Assembly (NCBI RefSeq): GCF_035046485.1
Contig: NC_085138.1
Span: forward strand, 292,870,256 to 292,934,255
Reading direction: 5' to 3'
From: Aedes albopictus
Taxonomy: Eukaryota; Arthropoda; Insecta; Diptera; Culicidae
DNA: 64,000 nucleotides
Positions 12,201-23,500 of the stretch are shown piece by piece; position 1 is the stretch's first letter; each line of letters starts with the position of its first letter. Under the pieces are notes generated by a model, which worked only from the letters and a program-made list of their open reading frames with translations, had not been told where the DNA came from and made no database searches. The position numbers and the translations under genes are program-made.

Positions 12201-13300
12201 GGAGCCTCTACGGGCTTAAACAGGAAGCCCGGGTTTGGAACAGCACCGTGAAGGAGATCATGCTGGAGCTCGGCTTCCGGCAGTCGGAATCGGACGTTTG
12301 CCTCTACGCAAAGCAACTGAAGAGCGGTGACTGGATTTACGTGCTCATGCACGTGGACGACATGATCGTGGCCACCAAGGACGATCGGGAAATAACACGG
12401 CTGGAAACAGCTTTACGGAAGAAGATTGAAATCACGTCCCTTGGCGAGGTAAGTCATTTCCTGGGCATCAAGGTCAGGAAGGATGACCGCGGCGTATTCT
12501 GCCTCAGTCAGCGAGCGTTCATTCGGGAGATTGCTTGCCGTTTTGGACTTGATCAAGCGAAGCCTTCAAAGTACCCTTTGGACGTCGGCTACTGGAAGCA
12601 GGACAGTGAGGCGCTACCCGACAATGAGGAATACCACAGTCTGGTAGGCGCGCTCCTCTATGTATCAACCAATACCAGACCGGATATTTCGGCGGCAGTT
12701 TCCATACTAAGCCGGAAGAGTACATGTCCAACACAACACGACTGGGTTGAACTTAAGCGGATTGTGCGTTATTTGATTGGAACTGAAGATTACGAACTAC
12801 GACTGGATGGCGGACAGGAAGACGGATTGACGCTCAACGGATTCTGCGACGCAGACTGGGCGGGCGATTCGCGGGACAGGAAGTCAACCAGTGGATTTCT
12901 GTTCCAAGTCGGGCGAGCAACGGTAAGTTGGGCGAGCCGAAAACAGAATTGCGTGGCAACATCGACGATGGAGGCAGAATATATAGCGCTCTCCGAAGCG
13001 GCGTCGGAAGCTGTTTGGTTGCGCAGGCTGTTGAACGAGCTCGGCGAGGAGCAACAGGAGCCCACGACGATACAGGAAGACAACCGCAGCTGCATAGATT
13101 TTGTTTCGTTGGAGCGGCAGAACAAGCGGAGCAAGCACATAGATACAAAACTGCATCACGCTAAGGATCTGTGTGCGAGAGGAGATATTCAACTGCGGTA
13201 CTGTCCTACTGAAAGGATGGTTGCCGACATTTTCACAAAACCTCTGGGGCCTACTAAGATCTACCAGTTCGCGGTGAGCCTCGGACTCACAACGGAATAA
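9230..13300 (+). CDS. Copia Gag-Pol polyprotein
   Basis: The single frame encodes 1356 residues. The more likely start is Met26 (9305), just before the conserved Gag opening KLGNSNYGTWKFQMEMFL. Domains in order: Gag (about 30-215); CCHC zinc knuckle CFFCKKPGHFKRDC (234-247); aspartic protease DSGAS (311-315); integrase zinc-binding H446/H451/C480/C483; integrase catalytic D511, D574, E610, with 35 residues between D574 and E610; acidic linker (about 735-815); reverse transcriptase with D955 in IDVKNAYLNG and HVDD at 1041-1044; RNase H with D1207, E1248 and D1284. No stop or frameshift interrupts it, and length and order fit an autonomous copia. Gag and Pol are fused in one frame, as in copia, so Gag excess would need splicing or processing. 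It lies antisense to the THAP gene at 16.7 kb. Confidence 0.97.
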   Translation: MASLAGAKAVRCGLVTPGKLLDVSGMADLGKFSIVKLGNSNYGTWKFQMEMFLTREELWHTVDEVKPEPETDAWRKADKKARATIGLCIEQSQYPLIKDCTTARAVWDALKAYHEKSTITSQLSLLIRLCDSKLGESGDVERHLLEMDTLFDKLENAGLDLEEKLKIAMVLRSMPESYHFLASALEARPDDDITMELVRSKLMDEYHKRLERCGKSSSKEQVLKTQKASTEKVCFFCKKPGHFKRDCRKWQAQVNADDCEPSGSKPAGKKYPAKAKAKQATDKDESAAVFLVEEKSESTSLAKRKSVWTVDSGASCHMTGDEKFFDELVKSSNVQVSMANGKSAPSGGLGCGSVRGVTGAGKPIKIELGKVLYVPDLDSGLLSVSKITDNGYSVLFKRDSVEVIDQASKVIALGGRSGDLYELKQSECVAVAKSRNHSTNCQHTWHRRFGHRHHSVFDRIRKEELVLGMKLVDCGARIQCESCLEGKMARLPFPQKSVGKSTQPLDLIHTDLCGPMSNASAGGRKYFLTLIDDYSRYLVLYLLRDKSQAKDCIKSYVKMVENKFGRKPRIIRSDRGGEFVNKELKQFYSDEGIEMQLTAGYSPEQNGVAERRNRYLQEMAMCMLLDAGLEKQYWGEAVAAAAYIQNRLPSRTVHKTPFELWSGQKPDIGHLKVFGCEAFVHIPDAKRGKMDSKAKKLIFVGYDCGSKAYRFLNKQTNQITVSRDAKFLELGSQLQEERVPEQVVESRLEVEALPPEVELDALQQQVDEPEPPGTGSGDDASLRDEPSFRGFDDADTTDEEFFDPDEANTNVEQPRRSRRSNAGALPKRMEDYVVGVARLTESEPKNYKEAVNSARKSEWIKAMGEEYQSLLSRGTWSLVPLPAGRQVIGSRWVFKEKKDSLGKTVRFKARLVAQGFGQRFGVDYGEVFAPVAMQSTLRVLLTVAGHRKYHVRHIDVKNAYLNGVLQEEIFMRQPPGFSVPGKEKLVCRLKRSLYGLKQEARVWNSTVKEIMLELGFRQSESDVCLYAKQLKSGDWIYVLMHVDDMIVATKDDREITRLETALRKKIEITSLGEVSHFLGIKVRKDDRGVFCLSQRAFIREIACRFGLDQAKPSKYPLDVGYWKQDSEALPDNEEYHSLVGALLYVSTNTRPDISAAVSILSRKSTCPTQHDWVELKRIVRYLIGTEDYELRLDGGQEDGLTLNGFCDADWAGDSRDRKSTSGFLFQVGRATVSWASRKQNCVATSTMEAEYIALSEAASEAVWLRRLLNELGEEQQEPTTIQEDNRSCIDFVSLERQNKRSKHIDTKLHHAKDLCARGDIQLRYCPTERMVADIFTKPLGPTKIYQFAVSLGLTTE

Positions 13301-13323
13301 GGATACGCTCTGTTCAGCGTTAA

Positions 13324-13334
13324 GCGAGGAGGAG
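13324..13334 (+). promoter_or_regulatory. Polypurine tract of the intact copia
   Basis: GCGAGGAGGAG abuts the 3' LTR. The element at 39112 has GAGGAGGAG in the equivalent place, which supports plus-strand priming here. Confidence 0.8.
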
Positions 13335-13562
13335 TGTTGGTGTTACGTCACAGGCGCTAGCACACTGAACACAAGCGTAGAGAGTAAAATGTCATACCTA
13401 CCTTTGTAATACTTTGCATTGTTTTTCGATTTGTCATAACCCTTTTGTATACGCCGAGAATAAAACACGTTTCGTTAAGAGTAAACCGATTTCCGTATTT
13501 CCTACGCGTTCGAAAGTTCCCTGCGGTCGGAATCTCTGCTCTGGTCATTCCCTGTACCGACA
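13335..13562 (+). repeat. 3' LTR of the intact copia
   Basis: 228 bp, same sequence as 8924-9151 by eye, with AATAAA at 13459-13464. It is followed by the target duplication atgaa. Confidence 0.95.
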
Positions 13563-13567
13563 ATGAA

Positions 13568-16109
13568 GAGATTGTAAAGAACCTGTCGGGTGGGCTTTGA
13601 GTGAATTTTTTATTTTCATAAATTTCGACTCAACCCTTTGAGGCTGGAGTGGCCATATATAACCCCAGTGATTAAACCGAGCTTGGCAAACTTATTCAAA
13701 GTTCAGTGAGGTTGTGGCAGTACTGATGAAACAGTCCGGTTCAAAAAGGTTAAAGCTAGCTCATCAAAATGTCACAACGGCAAACCTGCATGCCGCTAAC
13801 TGTCCCGAAGACTTTGTAATTATTCTAAAAAGAACGCAAATAAAGTTCTTGAAATAAAAACTATGGACAAGTTTTTTTTTTTTTTTTTCATAGTGATTAC
13901 GGCGGTAGCACACTGTGCTTATGTTCTAACACCGCACCCTTTCCCTACGTTTGCTTCTATGAGCCTCTATTTTTGTTTCAACACACAGAAGTACGTAGGC
14001 ATATTGTGGCCCAAGTCGACACTGTTTTGGCCTGCGTTGAACAAAAATAGTTTTAATAAAATTTTCCCCTTTTTTCTTTTTGTCAATTGTTTTTTTTTGG
14101 AGTATGGTCCAAGTATTTAGTTAGGTTCTTGTCAATTTGTCAGTTATTCGAAGTAGGTCTCCAATATGTAGTCAATAAGTCAATTAAGTTATTCTGATCT
14201 GTTCTATCATAGCAGCTTTAGTCTTTGCTTTATTGAAGTGTAGTTTTATTGGAAATATGCTGAATATCGCTATTAAAAAGAGACGGCTGGAACTTTGTCC
14301 TGCTAGTTGTTCCGTCATGCACATACGTCATGTCTTAATAATGCCTAGGAGATTAACGAAAACACGTGTGTTCGGTCAGATGTCCATTGCGTAGAAAGCC
14401 AAGGAAATTTTTTTTTTGCTAGGTTTCTAGCTGCACTCTGAATAGAGTTGAAACCTCTACACTAGACCCGAAGATAGAAAAGAGTACGTAATCTTTCAGA
14501 AGCAGTTTGCCAGCCGTACGCGGAAAATGATATCTATTAAGACACTGTTGCCTACTGACTCAGAAAGTTACGGTAGAAGGTTGGAAAGTTTTCAATTGGT
14601 CAGTCAGTCAGGATTTGCCTATGTAGTGTTATGGTCACACGGTTTGTGTTTGTCGTCTTGTTCGGTTTTGTGGTATGGTTCTATATGTTTTTCTTCTCGT
14701 TAAGTCAGTGGTCGTATGTTTGTTTTTTTTCATCGAATCAATCAAACCCTGTATGTTAAAATATAGTCGATCTTGTGTCAAATTGTTTTCTTGATTTCGC
14801 TAATCGTTTTCTACTTCTCTGTGTTCATCTCTTGTGTCCTTAAATTGTCATCGGTCCAAAACCCACAGAAACATGCAACTGAACTTCTGATATTTTTCTG
14901 TTGGTTCAAAATACCATCTAAGAGATAAACAAAACAACGTCAAGTTGGTCAGTTAATTGCAATAAAATTTTAAAATAATAAAAAATTGCTTGTCAACTAT
15001 TATGTATTCGTCCCCCTACAAATACTATGAAAAATGTTCAAATTCGTTCAATTGTCCTATCGGTCCTACCTAGATAAACCATGTCATTTTCTCAAGCGTA
15101 GCCTAGAAATGTCAACCTAGTCATACACAAGTAACGTTGTTCAGTTAATAAAAAGCAGTCAGTTTTTGTCCAAAATGTCACGTCGAACGCATTGACGTCA
15201 ACAATGCGTTTAAGTGTTCGCACGTTAGCTTCGAATCTATCAACACAATTAAGTGCTGCAAATCTCCTTCCCACTATAAATTCTTCGGTCGATTTTAATT
15301 GCTTTATTTAAAAAAAATATGACCAACTAACATTCTAAAAATTCGAAAACGCGACTATGACATTAATAAATTACTAATCAAAATCAACCGAGAAACGTGA
15401 GAAATAGAGCCCAAACAACATTTTGAAGTCAGCTGGTTGTAAAAGGTTCCAAAACCTGTCACAAATCCTACAATACTTTTATTAGGATTTGTAACGATCA
15501 TCAAAACCTTCTTAAATCCAACCGACTTGGAACTATTGCTTGGGAATAGACTCTAATGAGCCCTGGCGGATCCTCCATGTTTATCGAGCATGTCTGATGC
15601 ATATGATCAGCCATACTCCATCTGCAGCAGCCGGTTCGTGATGAACCGTTGGAGGCGCATTAAAGTGTTAAAAAGGTGATATGATTCACTAAAGAACACT
15701 ACATTACAATAATCAAAATGAAACTCCTTCACTTTAATACCGTCAACCCCTGCGAACTTGGCCAGGGAACTATGGACAAGTTATAGTTAAATCAAAAGTT
15801 AAGCTGAAGCTTATAAGGACCAAAAACAATTTTAATAACTTAAAATTTGAACATTTTAAAATTTGGTGTCAATTGATACGTTTAAAAAGGCTACCAGAAA
15901 TCCTATGGACAATCGAAGACTCAGGGACAGATTTAAAAAAAATATGATGCGACGCTAGTTTGACTAAACAAAACAAAATTAAAGGTTTTCCGCAATACAA
16001 ATAAAGAATTTGATTTTGTTTGTTTCGTCACAACTCAAAAGCCTACGGCGCACCTGGGAAAGGTTCGCGGCGCACCAGGGCGCCGCGGCGCACAGTTTGG
16101 GAAGCACTG
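13568..16109. other. Interior and right end of the hAT-like host element
   Basis: AT-rich with no frame above ~90 codons and no recognisable transposase. It contains a near-MITE stretch at 15400-15540 (inverted 'aaggtt..aacctt' words around 'aggatttgt') and a GC-richer patch at 15560-15660. The last ~70 bases hold the right terminal motif. Confidence 0.4.
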
Positions 16110-16407
16110 TTGTAAACTACATATAAGTGTATTTAATCAGCGCTTTACGCTGGCTGTTTAGTGAATCCCCTAATTCTTTATTTATTCAAAAATACGAATT
16201 TATTTTCAAAAATAACATAAATGCACAATTAATTACACAAAATAAATGTGTTATATGTATTAGCTGTTCCCGGCAAACTTTTTCTTGTCACCAACTGCAT
16301 ATTTCGACGTTCCGAGACCATGTCCTCTTAGCTCTTACCTATTTCCCATCGATTTTGAACAGGCAACTCGTGAGTTTTCAGTTTTTTAAATTACTTAGTG
16401 GAATTTA

Positions 16408-16662
16408 GGCCGTTACAAATATTTATTTCACTTTTTGTCCCACCACTCTTTGACTGGTCGAGGGGGGGGGGGGGGAATAAAAATAATAACGCATTTAATT
16501 TGAAAAATATTTAAAACTCATCGGATTTGTTAAAGAGTTTTGAGCAAGACCCGAAATTTTGATAAATATTTTTTTATCTGCCCCCTCGAAATGCAAAATG
16601 CAGCCAAAAATTTTTGAAGGGGGGGGGGGAGACAAAAAGCCAAAATAAAATTTGTATCAGCC
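16408..16662. mobile_element. MITE, GGCCGATACAAAT family, copy 1
   Basis: The ends are inverted: GGCCGTTACAAATATTTATT and, from the right, GGCTGATACAAATTTTATTT. TA flanks both ends. The interior has G/C homopolymer runs and 'catcggatttgttaaagag'. Copies lie at 43585-43823 and 46541-46826. Confidence 0.75.
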
Positions 16663-16738
16663 TAACAATTATAAGAAATTCCATAAAATTAATAAAAAGG
16701 TGAACCCTTGACCGTTCTATGCATTTGAAAATACTTAC

Positions 16739-17165
16739 ACAATCCCCGGCGGACACCGCGGAACCGAGTTCCGCACCAGCACTCGGTCGCTGTTCGACTT
16801 GGTGGCCACTTGGTTTTTCTCGAAGTGCATGTGACAGATTTTCATCCTTTCCCGATCCAGCGCTTGTTCGCTCAACTTGGTCGGGTTGTGCGTGTTGATA
16901 AAGTTGATCCATTTCTGTAGCAGATCAGGCTCCTTTGGAAAACTGTGCGGGAAGAGGGCGCAACACAAGCAAGCGTTGAAATTCGATTAGCACTGTCTTG
17001 ATTGTGTGAGTGAATCGCCTACTATGCCCCAGCTCCGGAGGAGGAGCAGACAACCATGCGAAAATCAAAATTTCTACCAGAGGGTACTCACCTGAAGAAG
17101 GATATCTTGCCATTCTTCTTCCGCTGGTTGCCGCACTTATCGAACACACAGTGCACAAGAACCAT
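16739..17165 (-). CDS. THAP-type zinc finger protein, first two coding exons (partial)
   Basis: Exon 1 runs from the ATG at 17165 to 17092, followed by a consensus donor (CAG|GTGAGT). Exon 2 runs from 16942, after a pyrimidine-rich acceptor ending GCACAG, to 16739 before the donor GTAAGT. Spliced, they give 92 residues beginning MVLVHCVFDKCGNQRKKNGK. C6, C11, C61 and H64 form C-x4-C-x49-C-x2-H, and P27, W36, F65 and the late VP (85-86) match the invariant THAP residues. THAP domains bind DNA and occur in transcriptional regulators and in P-element-type transposases. The rest of the protein is not found in this window: the next ~3 kb downstream on this strand is transposon sequence. A host gene with a long, transposon-filled intron is the best reading; a P-element-derived fragment is the alternative. 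Confidence 0.8.
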
Positions 17166-18235
17166 GATTAAAATTCACTTTGCAGGGTAAAATTAACTAT
17201 TTTTTATCACAGCAAAATGATGCCGATGCAAACATTTGCCTCTTAAAACATGACAGTTGAATGTTCCGGTACCGAACCCTTGGGGACGGTTTACCGTTTA
17301 GTAAGCTCGATTCCACTTCCGACCAAAAGATAGTAGCACCTGGGACAGAGCTTTGAAAGCTTGTCCTCTGGGGCGGCCATATTGGATTACGAATTATTGC
17401 ACGGTTGTTGTCCGTGCTGTGTCCTGGCTAAATGGAGCCATCAACGATGACCTCTTTCGGCACATATCGGAAGCATAATGTTTGCATAAATTACACTTCC
17501 GGTGCATTCTTGTATCCGGTCTGTGGCATGGGCACAATAGTTTGCCATTGTTGGTTTACAAACGGACATTTGTTCATTGGATTTCAATATTTAAACTCAT
17601 AAAAAGCAGTTGAAAATATCAATCCGTTCGATATGTTTTATCAAATATGTTAGGTATTAAAAAAGGCGCCTAAAAGTACTCACAGAAACACAAAAATTAT
17701 GATAGGTATTCATAACTCCCACTATAACTCTAGTTCTTCACTTAATTAATTATCCATCTTCAATGCTCCTTCCTACTGTATGAACTTTGAAACTTCCGAA
17801 ATGAGCTTTGAAATGAAGTTCCGCTCCGCGTTGTGTGCAAGCTTGTGCGCAATAACTTCGGAAGCAGCGACCGAATGCCAGAAAGGCGCCAACCGCACCC
17901 AGTACTGGGCGAGCTTTTCGCAGTTTCCACTGGTTATCGCACGATGTCAGCATGGGTGCTGATGGTGGCGCCGCTGGTATCGAGTAGGGTATACTTTTAG
18001 GCGGTTAACCAAGCTTTCAGTTTCCGTGAGCAGTAGGTACTATGGTAGAACCGGTGATAGATGCAAATGAATAAGGGTATCGTGGGGGGTAGTTGATCAG
18101 CGAGGTAAACTTGATCACTTTGAGATCCACGTGCTTCATCCGTTGAGGATGCTAACATTGCGTTTCAATCAACGGAAGAACTTTTACTGTAAATCAATTA
18201 TGCGATTATTTATTCTTGAAGATATTATTATTAGG
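17166..18235. other. Upstream of THAP exon 1, no further gene recognised
   Basis: This is where the promoter and 5' UTR of the THAP gene should lie, but no TATA box or clear initiator could be fixed. A GC-richer patch at 17770-17990 reads open on both strands (60-67 codons) without a known domain. The segment 18080-18120 has 'gtagttgatcagcg', similar to 38885-38910. Confidence 0.35.
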
Positions 18236-18237
18236 TA

Positions 18238-18463
18238 GGGTATCGCGCCACTTGGGCGGTGGCTTCTATATTCGTCTGTTTTCCACTATAACTCAGTCAA
18301 TTTTAAACCAATTGACTTGAAAATTTCATTTAATGTTGTACACGGGTAGATACTATACCTATCTCACCACATTCCAAAAGTTGTGTCAATTGGTTCAAAT
18401 TTGACTGAGATATAGTGGAAAACAGACGAATATAGAAGCCACCGCCCAAGTAGCGCGATTCCC
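18238..18463. mobile_element. Fold-back MITE with ~85-bp TIRs
   Basis: The left arm begins GGGTATCGCGCCACTTGGGC and the right arm, reversed, GGGAATCGCGCTACTTGGGC. Complementarity continues through 'ggtggcttctatattcgtctg' and 'tccactata'. TA flanks both ends (18236-18237, 18464-18465). It has no coding capacity. Confidence 0.85.
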
Positions 18464-18768
18464 TACTAGCTGTCCCGGCAAACGTTGTCTTGCCAAGCTG
18501 TGGTGGCTTGACAACTGTTGAAGTCATAACGTCACCGCACTCTAGATTGGTTTCATTTCAATCGTGTTGATTTCCTTCCCAGCTCACGAAAATCAGTACT
18601 TTATCAATTTTCTTACTTTTCTAGTTGTTTTTCGTAACTTTTTGGACATATAAACACAGCCAACACGCATACGAACCGAACCGTGCAAGAGTCAAGCTGA
18701 TCAGTTCATCCGTTCTTGAGTTTTGTTGCCTCAAAGGCACTTCAAACTCATTTTTATATATATAGATT
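18464..18768 (+). repeat. Dispersed ~300-bp retroposon-like repeat, copy 1
   Basis: It starts CTAGCTGTCCCGGCAAACG and ends CTCATTTTTATATATATAG. A second copy at 57649-57950 matches along its length with ~15% differences. The conserved 'catccgttcttgagtttt' and A/T-rich tail resemble 3' ends of insect RTE-type LINEs or SINEs mobilised by them; the class is inferred. Confidence 0.6.
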
Positions 18769-18779
18769 CGTAGTCCAAT

Positions 18780-19036
18780 AGACCACATCACGGCGAAATA
18801 CTATCTCTTTTGCTTTTGCTCTTTCAGAGAGTTTGAAAACAACAAGACCAGTATCTGTCAAATTTGACAGGTGTTGGTCCTGTTGTTTTCTAATTTCCCG
18901 CAGGAGAGAAAGAGAGAGATTTACGTCGCGATGACCAAGGCAATCTTTGATTATGTTATTCACAAAATCAATAAACATTTCAAATAAATCATGGCTTACG
19001 CAGCAATTTAATCTGTTTAGTGAGTACCCCTATTGT
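18780..19036 (-). repeat. Dispersed TE end, AGGGGTACTCACTAAACAG family
   Basis: Read on the minus strand, 19036-18900 matches 7612-7745 and 51174-51310. It includes a 74-codon minus frame (18754-18978) with no known domain. Confidence 0.5.
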
Positions 19037-20130
19037 TTTGCTGTTAGAAGAACGTTACAATAATAAATGGAAGTATTTTTACAGAGTTTTGTATTGATGT
19101 GCGATAGAAATTATTATTTTTTTCTTGAATGAAGATAGAGTATTGGTGTCTGCAGCAAAGTTGCAGAAAAATGTATTGTTGGATAGTTGTCCGAACAAAC
19201 TATTACCTTATTTGCTCAATTTTTGTATTCTTTTTTTGTGGACGAGCCCCTGAAATAGTTTTTTTTTTATATAACATTTTGATTTTTGAGAATTTTCGTG
19301 CGTTTCACAAAGTTATTCTTTGTTAGATCCTCTCAGAGAATCAACACTAACACTTCTCCTTGATGTTCCTGGCTCGGTTCTCAACTGTGTTTTTTTCACT
19401 CACAACTTTTGGGTATATATATATAATCATCTCGTTTCACCACTCTCATCAACAACTGATTTCTGCTAGCCAATCTCACAGCTCCATCAATTTCAACGTA
19501 GAACATATTGTAACTGTTAATGTTTACATCTACAACTTTGACTTCGCTCTGGTATACCTAGCCTCACTTTTATACCATACCAAATCACCTACTTTAAACT
19601 TTGGTTATACAATAGGCTCCTAAAGTCCTATCGGGATTCTTGTTTTAAACCAAAATATATGGTTCAAGAGTACATTTTTACTCATTTTTTGACGTTTTTA
19701 TTAACCGTAGTTGAAAATATATAATTTTTATTTTTTTAGCCTTTTGTCTCGTCCCTATCTTATAACACATACTTTGAGTGATTTTTTTTCACAGTGTATG
19801 TCAGATAGGAACATTTTTGAAATCCCAGTGCGAAAAATGTCGAGCTCAGTCACACGAGGTTGACCTCAAATGTCAAAGTAGAACTATTTACCATTTTACT
19901 TGTTTCGAATTTTCTCATTATTCCTTTGTTTTTCAAGTTCGAGTAAAGTAGAATTTCGATTAGAATACCATGCTTGATCGTATTATTCAATATAAGTGAG
20001 ATTTCGTCTTTAATTTTAGGACCCTATTCTCTCAGTTTGATCTCTTTTATTTTCTATTTCCAAATCGAATGTTACATTTTTGTTCATCTTATCTACTTTG
20101 AGTCCTTGCTTTGTATCCAGCTCAGTTTTG
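19037..20130. other. AT-rich spacer, nothing recognised
   Basis: T-rich sequence with short frames only (for example 19360-19623). A (TA)n run lies near 19415-19430. This is the left flank of the large LTR element. Confidence 0.4.
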
Positions 20131-20135
20131 GGTAC

Positions 20136-20392
20136 TGTGGGATTCCCCAAATACCCAAATCCGGAAGACACTCCGGTAACGTTCCGGACTCCCGAGAAAA
20201 CTCCACGACCCAATAAAACACGCCACAACAGCTTCGGACTTCTCTTGCATTGACTACTGTACACACTTATCTTGCACGACTCTGTTAGTGTTAACGTCAA
20301 CCTCAATGTCAAGGTATATACATATACTCATCACAAGGTTAACACATATATCTAGTAGCGCTTAAGGTGATTCTGCTTAATAGGGCACCACA
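20136..20392 (-). repeat. 3' LTR of the LARD-like element
   Basis: 257 bp, TGTGGTGCCC to GGAATCCCACA on the minus strand. It has one extra 'tc' relative to the 5' copy. Confidence 0.9.
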
Positions 20393-20407
20393 TCTCCTTT
20401 TTTCTCA
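20393..20407 (-). promoter_or_regulatory. Polypurine tract of the LARD-like element
   Basis: TGAGAAAAAAGGAGA on the minus strand, directly abutting the 3' LTR. This fixes the orientation of the element. Confidence 0.8.
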
Positions 20408-20569
20408 TAGTTTCAAAACTGACCTTTCCAGTCATATTATCGTCGCACCACCAAATCGAAGTCGTCGCCAGGGGGTGCGACACTGTAATCTTTTTTTAAT
20501 CATTTGAAAAGATTTAAAAAGATTCAAAAAGATTCAAGAAAGATTCGGTGTGATTCAATCTAAAAAAAA

Positions 20570-23500
20570 AAATGTCCATGCTATCAAAACAACTGGAACA
20601 TTTCGACCAGTGTTTGTTTTGAAAAAGCGCGCGGAGTACAGAAAAATGAGAAAAAAATCTAAAGTCATCGAAAATCAGCACAAAGTTGTGATTTTATTCA
20701 CATTTACTGTAATTTTTGTGCAACAATCAGTAAGGTAATTCACAAACTTTATTATATGCAGTTACGAGCAGCATCAGTGAACCAAATTTTTGCATTCAAA
20801 AACTATTTAGGGATGAAGGAATGTGGCGGCAGCTTCGAAATAAAAGTGATCCAGTCGTAGAGTGGTGCCTGGATGTCGCAGCTTCCGGTGGCGTCTGGAG
20901 GTGCAGCTACCGAGCAGCCGCACAAGGATTCTTTAGACCTTTTTTTAATTTTATCGAGGATGTATTGGATTATTCCGTTGGATGTCTAGAAAGACATCGC
21001 ATTGGCCGGAGGATACCCGGAGGGTTTAGCAGGGATCATTGACATGCCCCCAATGAAGCTGAAATCTAAAACCGTTGAATTTTGATGATCGGACGGAGGC
21101 AAGGACGAATGCGGTGGTCAAGGTAAAGTAGATACTGCAAATGAAATGCAAATAAGACGCTGCCACCCACTACTCTCTGCTGTCTCACAATAAATTCAGC
21201 TAATGTTTTGAGTGCCGTTGGGGCCTACTACAACTTAGTAGGCAATTAAGGGCAATTAATCAAATCAATAGACAACCTGAAAATTGCGGTGGGAGTAAAA
21301 CGGGTGGCAGCGTATTTTAGGAGAAACGATGGTAAAAGCAAATGGCTCTTCTGTTTATGTTAACGGGAGGCTATGAAACAGAACATTTTAAAGCCTTGAA
21401 TTTACGTTAAATAGCAACTCGGTACGCATTGTTGGAATAATCTACGACTCGTGCAAACAAATGATATTTATCTTTGGGTAATAGGCTTCTAGTTTGTCCA
21501 TAAACTACGTACTCTGTGGAAGTAGAGGAAATTCTGACCAAAGTCTACGGTCGATACAAATTGCCAAAATTGTGTATGGACAAAAGTCTGCGACGGGGAG
21601 GGTGAGTCTGAGATGTTAAAAATTAAGTCTTCGTAGTGTATGGGCCGGGGAAAAGCACCACACACGTTTCCTATTGGAGTGGCCGTATCAGAAACACCTT
21701 TTTTTAATCTTGATTAACGAGATTTTTAACGTGAAGCTAACTCATCTGGAGACTCATTGCTTAACTTCCCTTACGAAGGAAGAATCCCCATTTTACGAGT
21801 TTGTCGTTAGTGGGATTCGATCCTTGGTCCTTCGTCGTGATTGACATGAGCTCACACCATTCCATAATAAGAACACTTGGGAAATGTATTATTGTTTTGA
21901 AGTCAGTCGCGCTCGGAACCACAATACTATATCGACACCAGCATTAATTTCATGCAACTTGAATACTGCAAATTTACATTTCATTCAGTAACTTACCATC
22001 AAGTTAGTTCACGAGACAGACAGATCTCCTAACCACAGTGCAGTTCCTACCGGGCTCACTGATAGAACAACACTGCCTAATCGATTGTCCATAGGCAGCG
22101 CCGGTGCTTGTAGGTAGTCGTCAACCTTGCTTGTTACCAGTTTCATTAAGCACCAAACGTATGAATCTGTACGCAACAATTATCATGAAGTTCTGCTTAC
22201 CATACCTTCAGTTATATACAAGTTTTGAAAGAACAGCCGATTTTTAAAAGAGGATTCTAATCAAGATGGTAAGCTACTTGCTAACGAGGTGTACCATCAG
22301 GGTACCACATTCCGCTCATCTAAGGCCAGTTTCGCAGAAAAACATCATCTGTTGAATGACTGTTAAGCCAATTTGTAATGTTTTTCCATTTTCTGTTAGT
22401 TCAATCTAAGTGCAATCAGATATAAATCAAGACTTTTGTAAAACTTTTCATAAAAGCATGATTTTATTACATTTGGTGTGAGACCAAAGTGGTCCTAATT
22501 CCGCTCACGAACAAATTTATACCATCTTTTAAATAGACTTTTGCGGGAAAGTGCATTATTTTTGCAACTCTATGTTTTTATCGACAGGGAAAACTAATGA
22601 CCGAATCAGGGACAGTGGTGTATATATAACCAGTGCTGAAAAATTCATTTCGTCATATCTAAATTCAATCACCTATAGCTCATTTTAGAAGCTGAACCTG
22701 AGAATATGGTATATGGAAAACTTGTGCGGCTAGACCAGTTCTGCAAGAAAGTCACGGAAAAACCGCTATTTTTCGAATATTTAGAGTAAATGTCACGGAA
22801 TACCTTCGAAAAATGCCAATGATATTCACGGTGTTTATAACACTGTTTTGATCTATCTTTAACAATTGTGTTGGCACTGGCAAACAGACGGAATACTTCG
22901 AACATTTGCAGATTCAAATCACAGTAGAGTAAACATGTTGAAAGGAAAACTGGCCAAATATCAAATTATAAAACAGAACATTTAATCAGTGTACGATGGG
23001 AATATCAGAGTGTTACGTCTGTTTGTCTGTAGTGTTTGGCTGAGTAGAATGTTGGAGTTGCCTATTTTTTAAACTACACAAATGTTTTCAGACTGGATTT
23101 GCTTTATTTATCACTTCGATTGTTACACGAAACATGAGGACTTTCAAGATGGAGCACACACATTATCTTCATCATTGCGAAGTACAGTACAACTAGGGAT
23201 AGAGTTTATAATTTACATAATTGTCATTTGTATTTTTGTTATTGTTGCTAATTAATTAAAAGTACTGGGGTGGGGTGTTTTATTGGGTTATATAAGGTAT
23301 CCGAAAATGTACCAAGGTTGAAGGGTCTGGTCATAGCGATGATTAAATTTATAAAACAAACTACAGTCAATTCTCCACAAATCGATCTTCTGATTTATTT
23401 AGAAAAAAAATAGTATTGTAAATAGTTAATTTGTAATGATAAATAAGTATTCACTGTTTTATATTTTTTAGATCATTAGGATTGATTAGTACGCAATACT

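Larger units (their letters stand above)
8924..13562 (+). mobile_element. Complete Ty1/copia LTR retrotransposon
   Basis: Two 228-bp LTRs flank one long gag-pol frame, and a perfect 5-bp target duplication (atgaa, 8919-8923 and 13563-13567) marks the insertion. The LTRs look identical on direct reading, implying recent insertion. A copia-type primer site and a purine tract are in the expected places. The element is more GC-rich than its flanks. All parts expected for autonomous transposition are present by inspection. Confidence 0.97.
8420..16109. mobile_element. Decayed hAT-like element hosting a copia insertion
   Basis: The left end reads CAGAGGTTCTCAAACTTTTT followed by a 'gcggcgcc' motif. 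The right end, reverse complemented, reads CAGTGCTTCCCAAACTG followed by 'gcgccgcggcgccc'. Both have the CAG-start and TTCYCAAAC core seen at many hAT termini. Without the copia element it would be about 3.0 kb. No transposase frame is visible. Candidate 8-bp target duplications match poorly (about 5 of 8), so the pairing is probable rather than proven. Confidence 0.5.
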
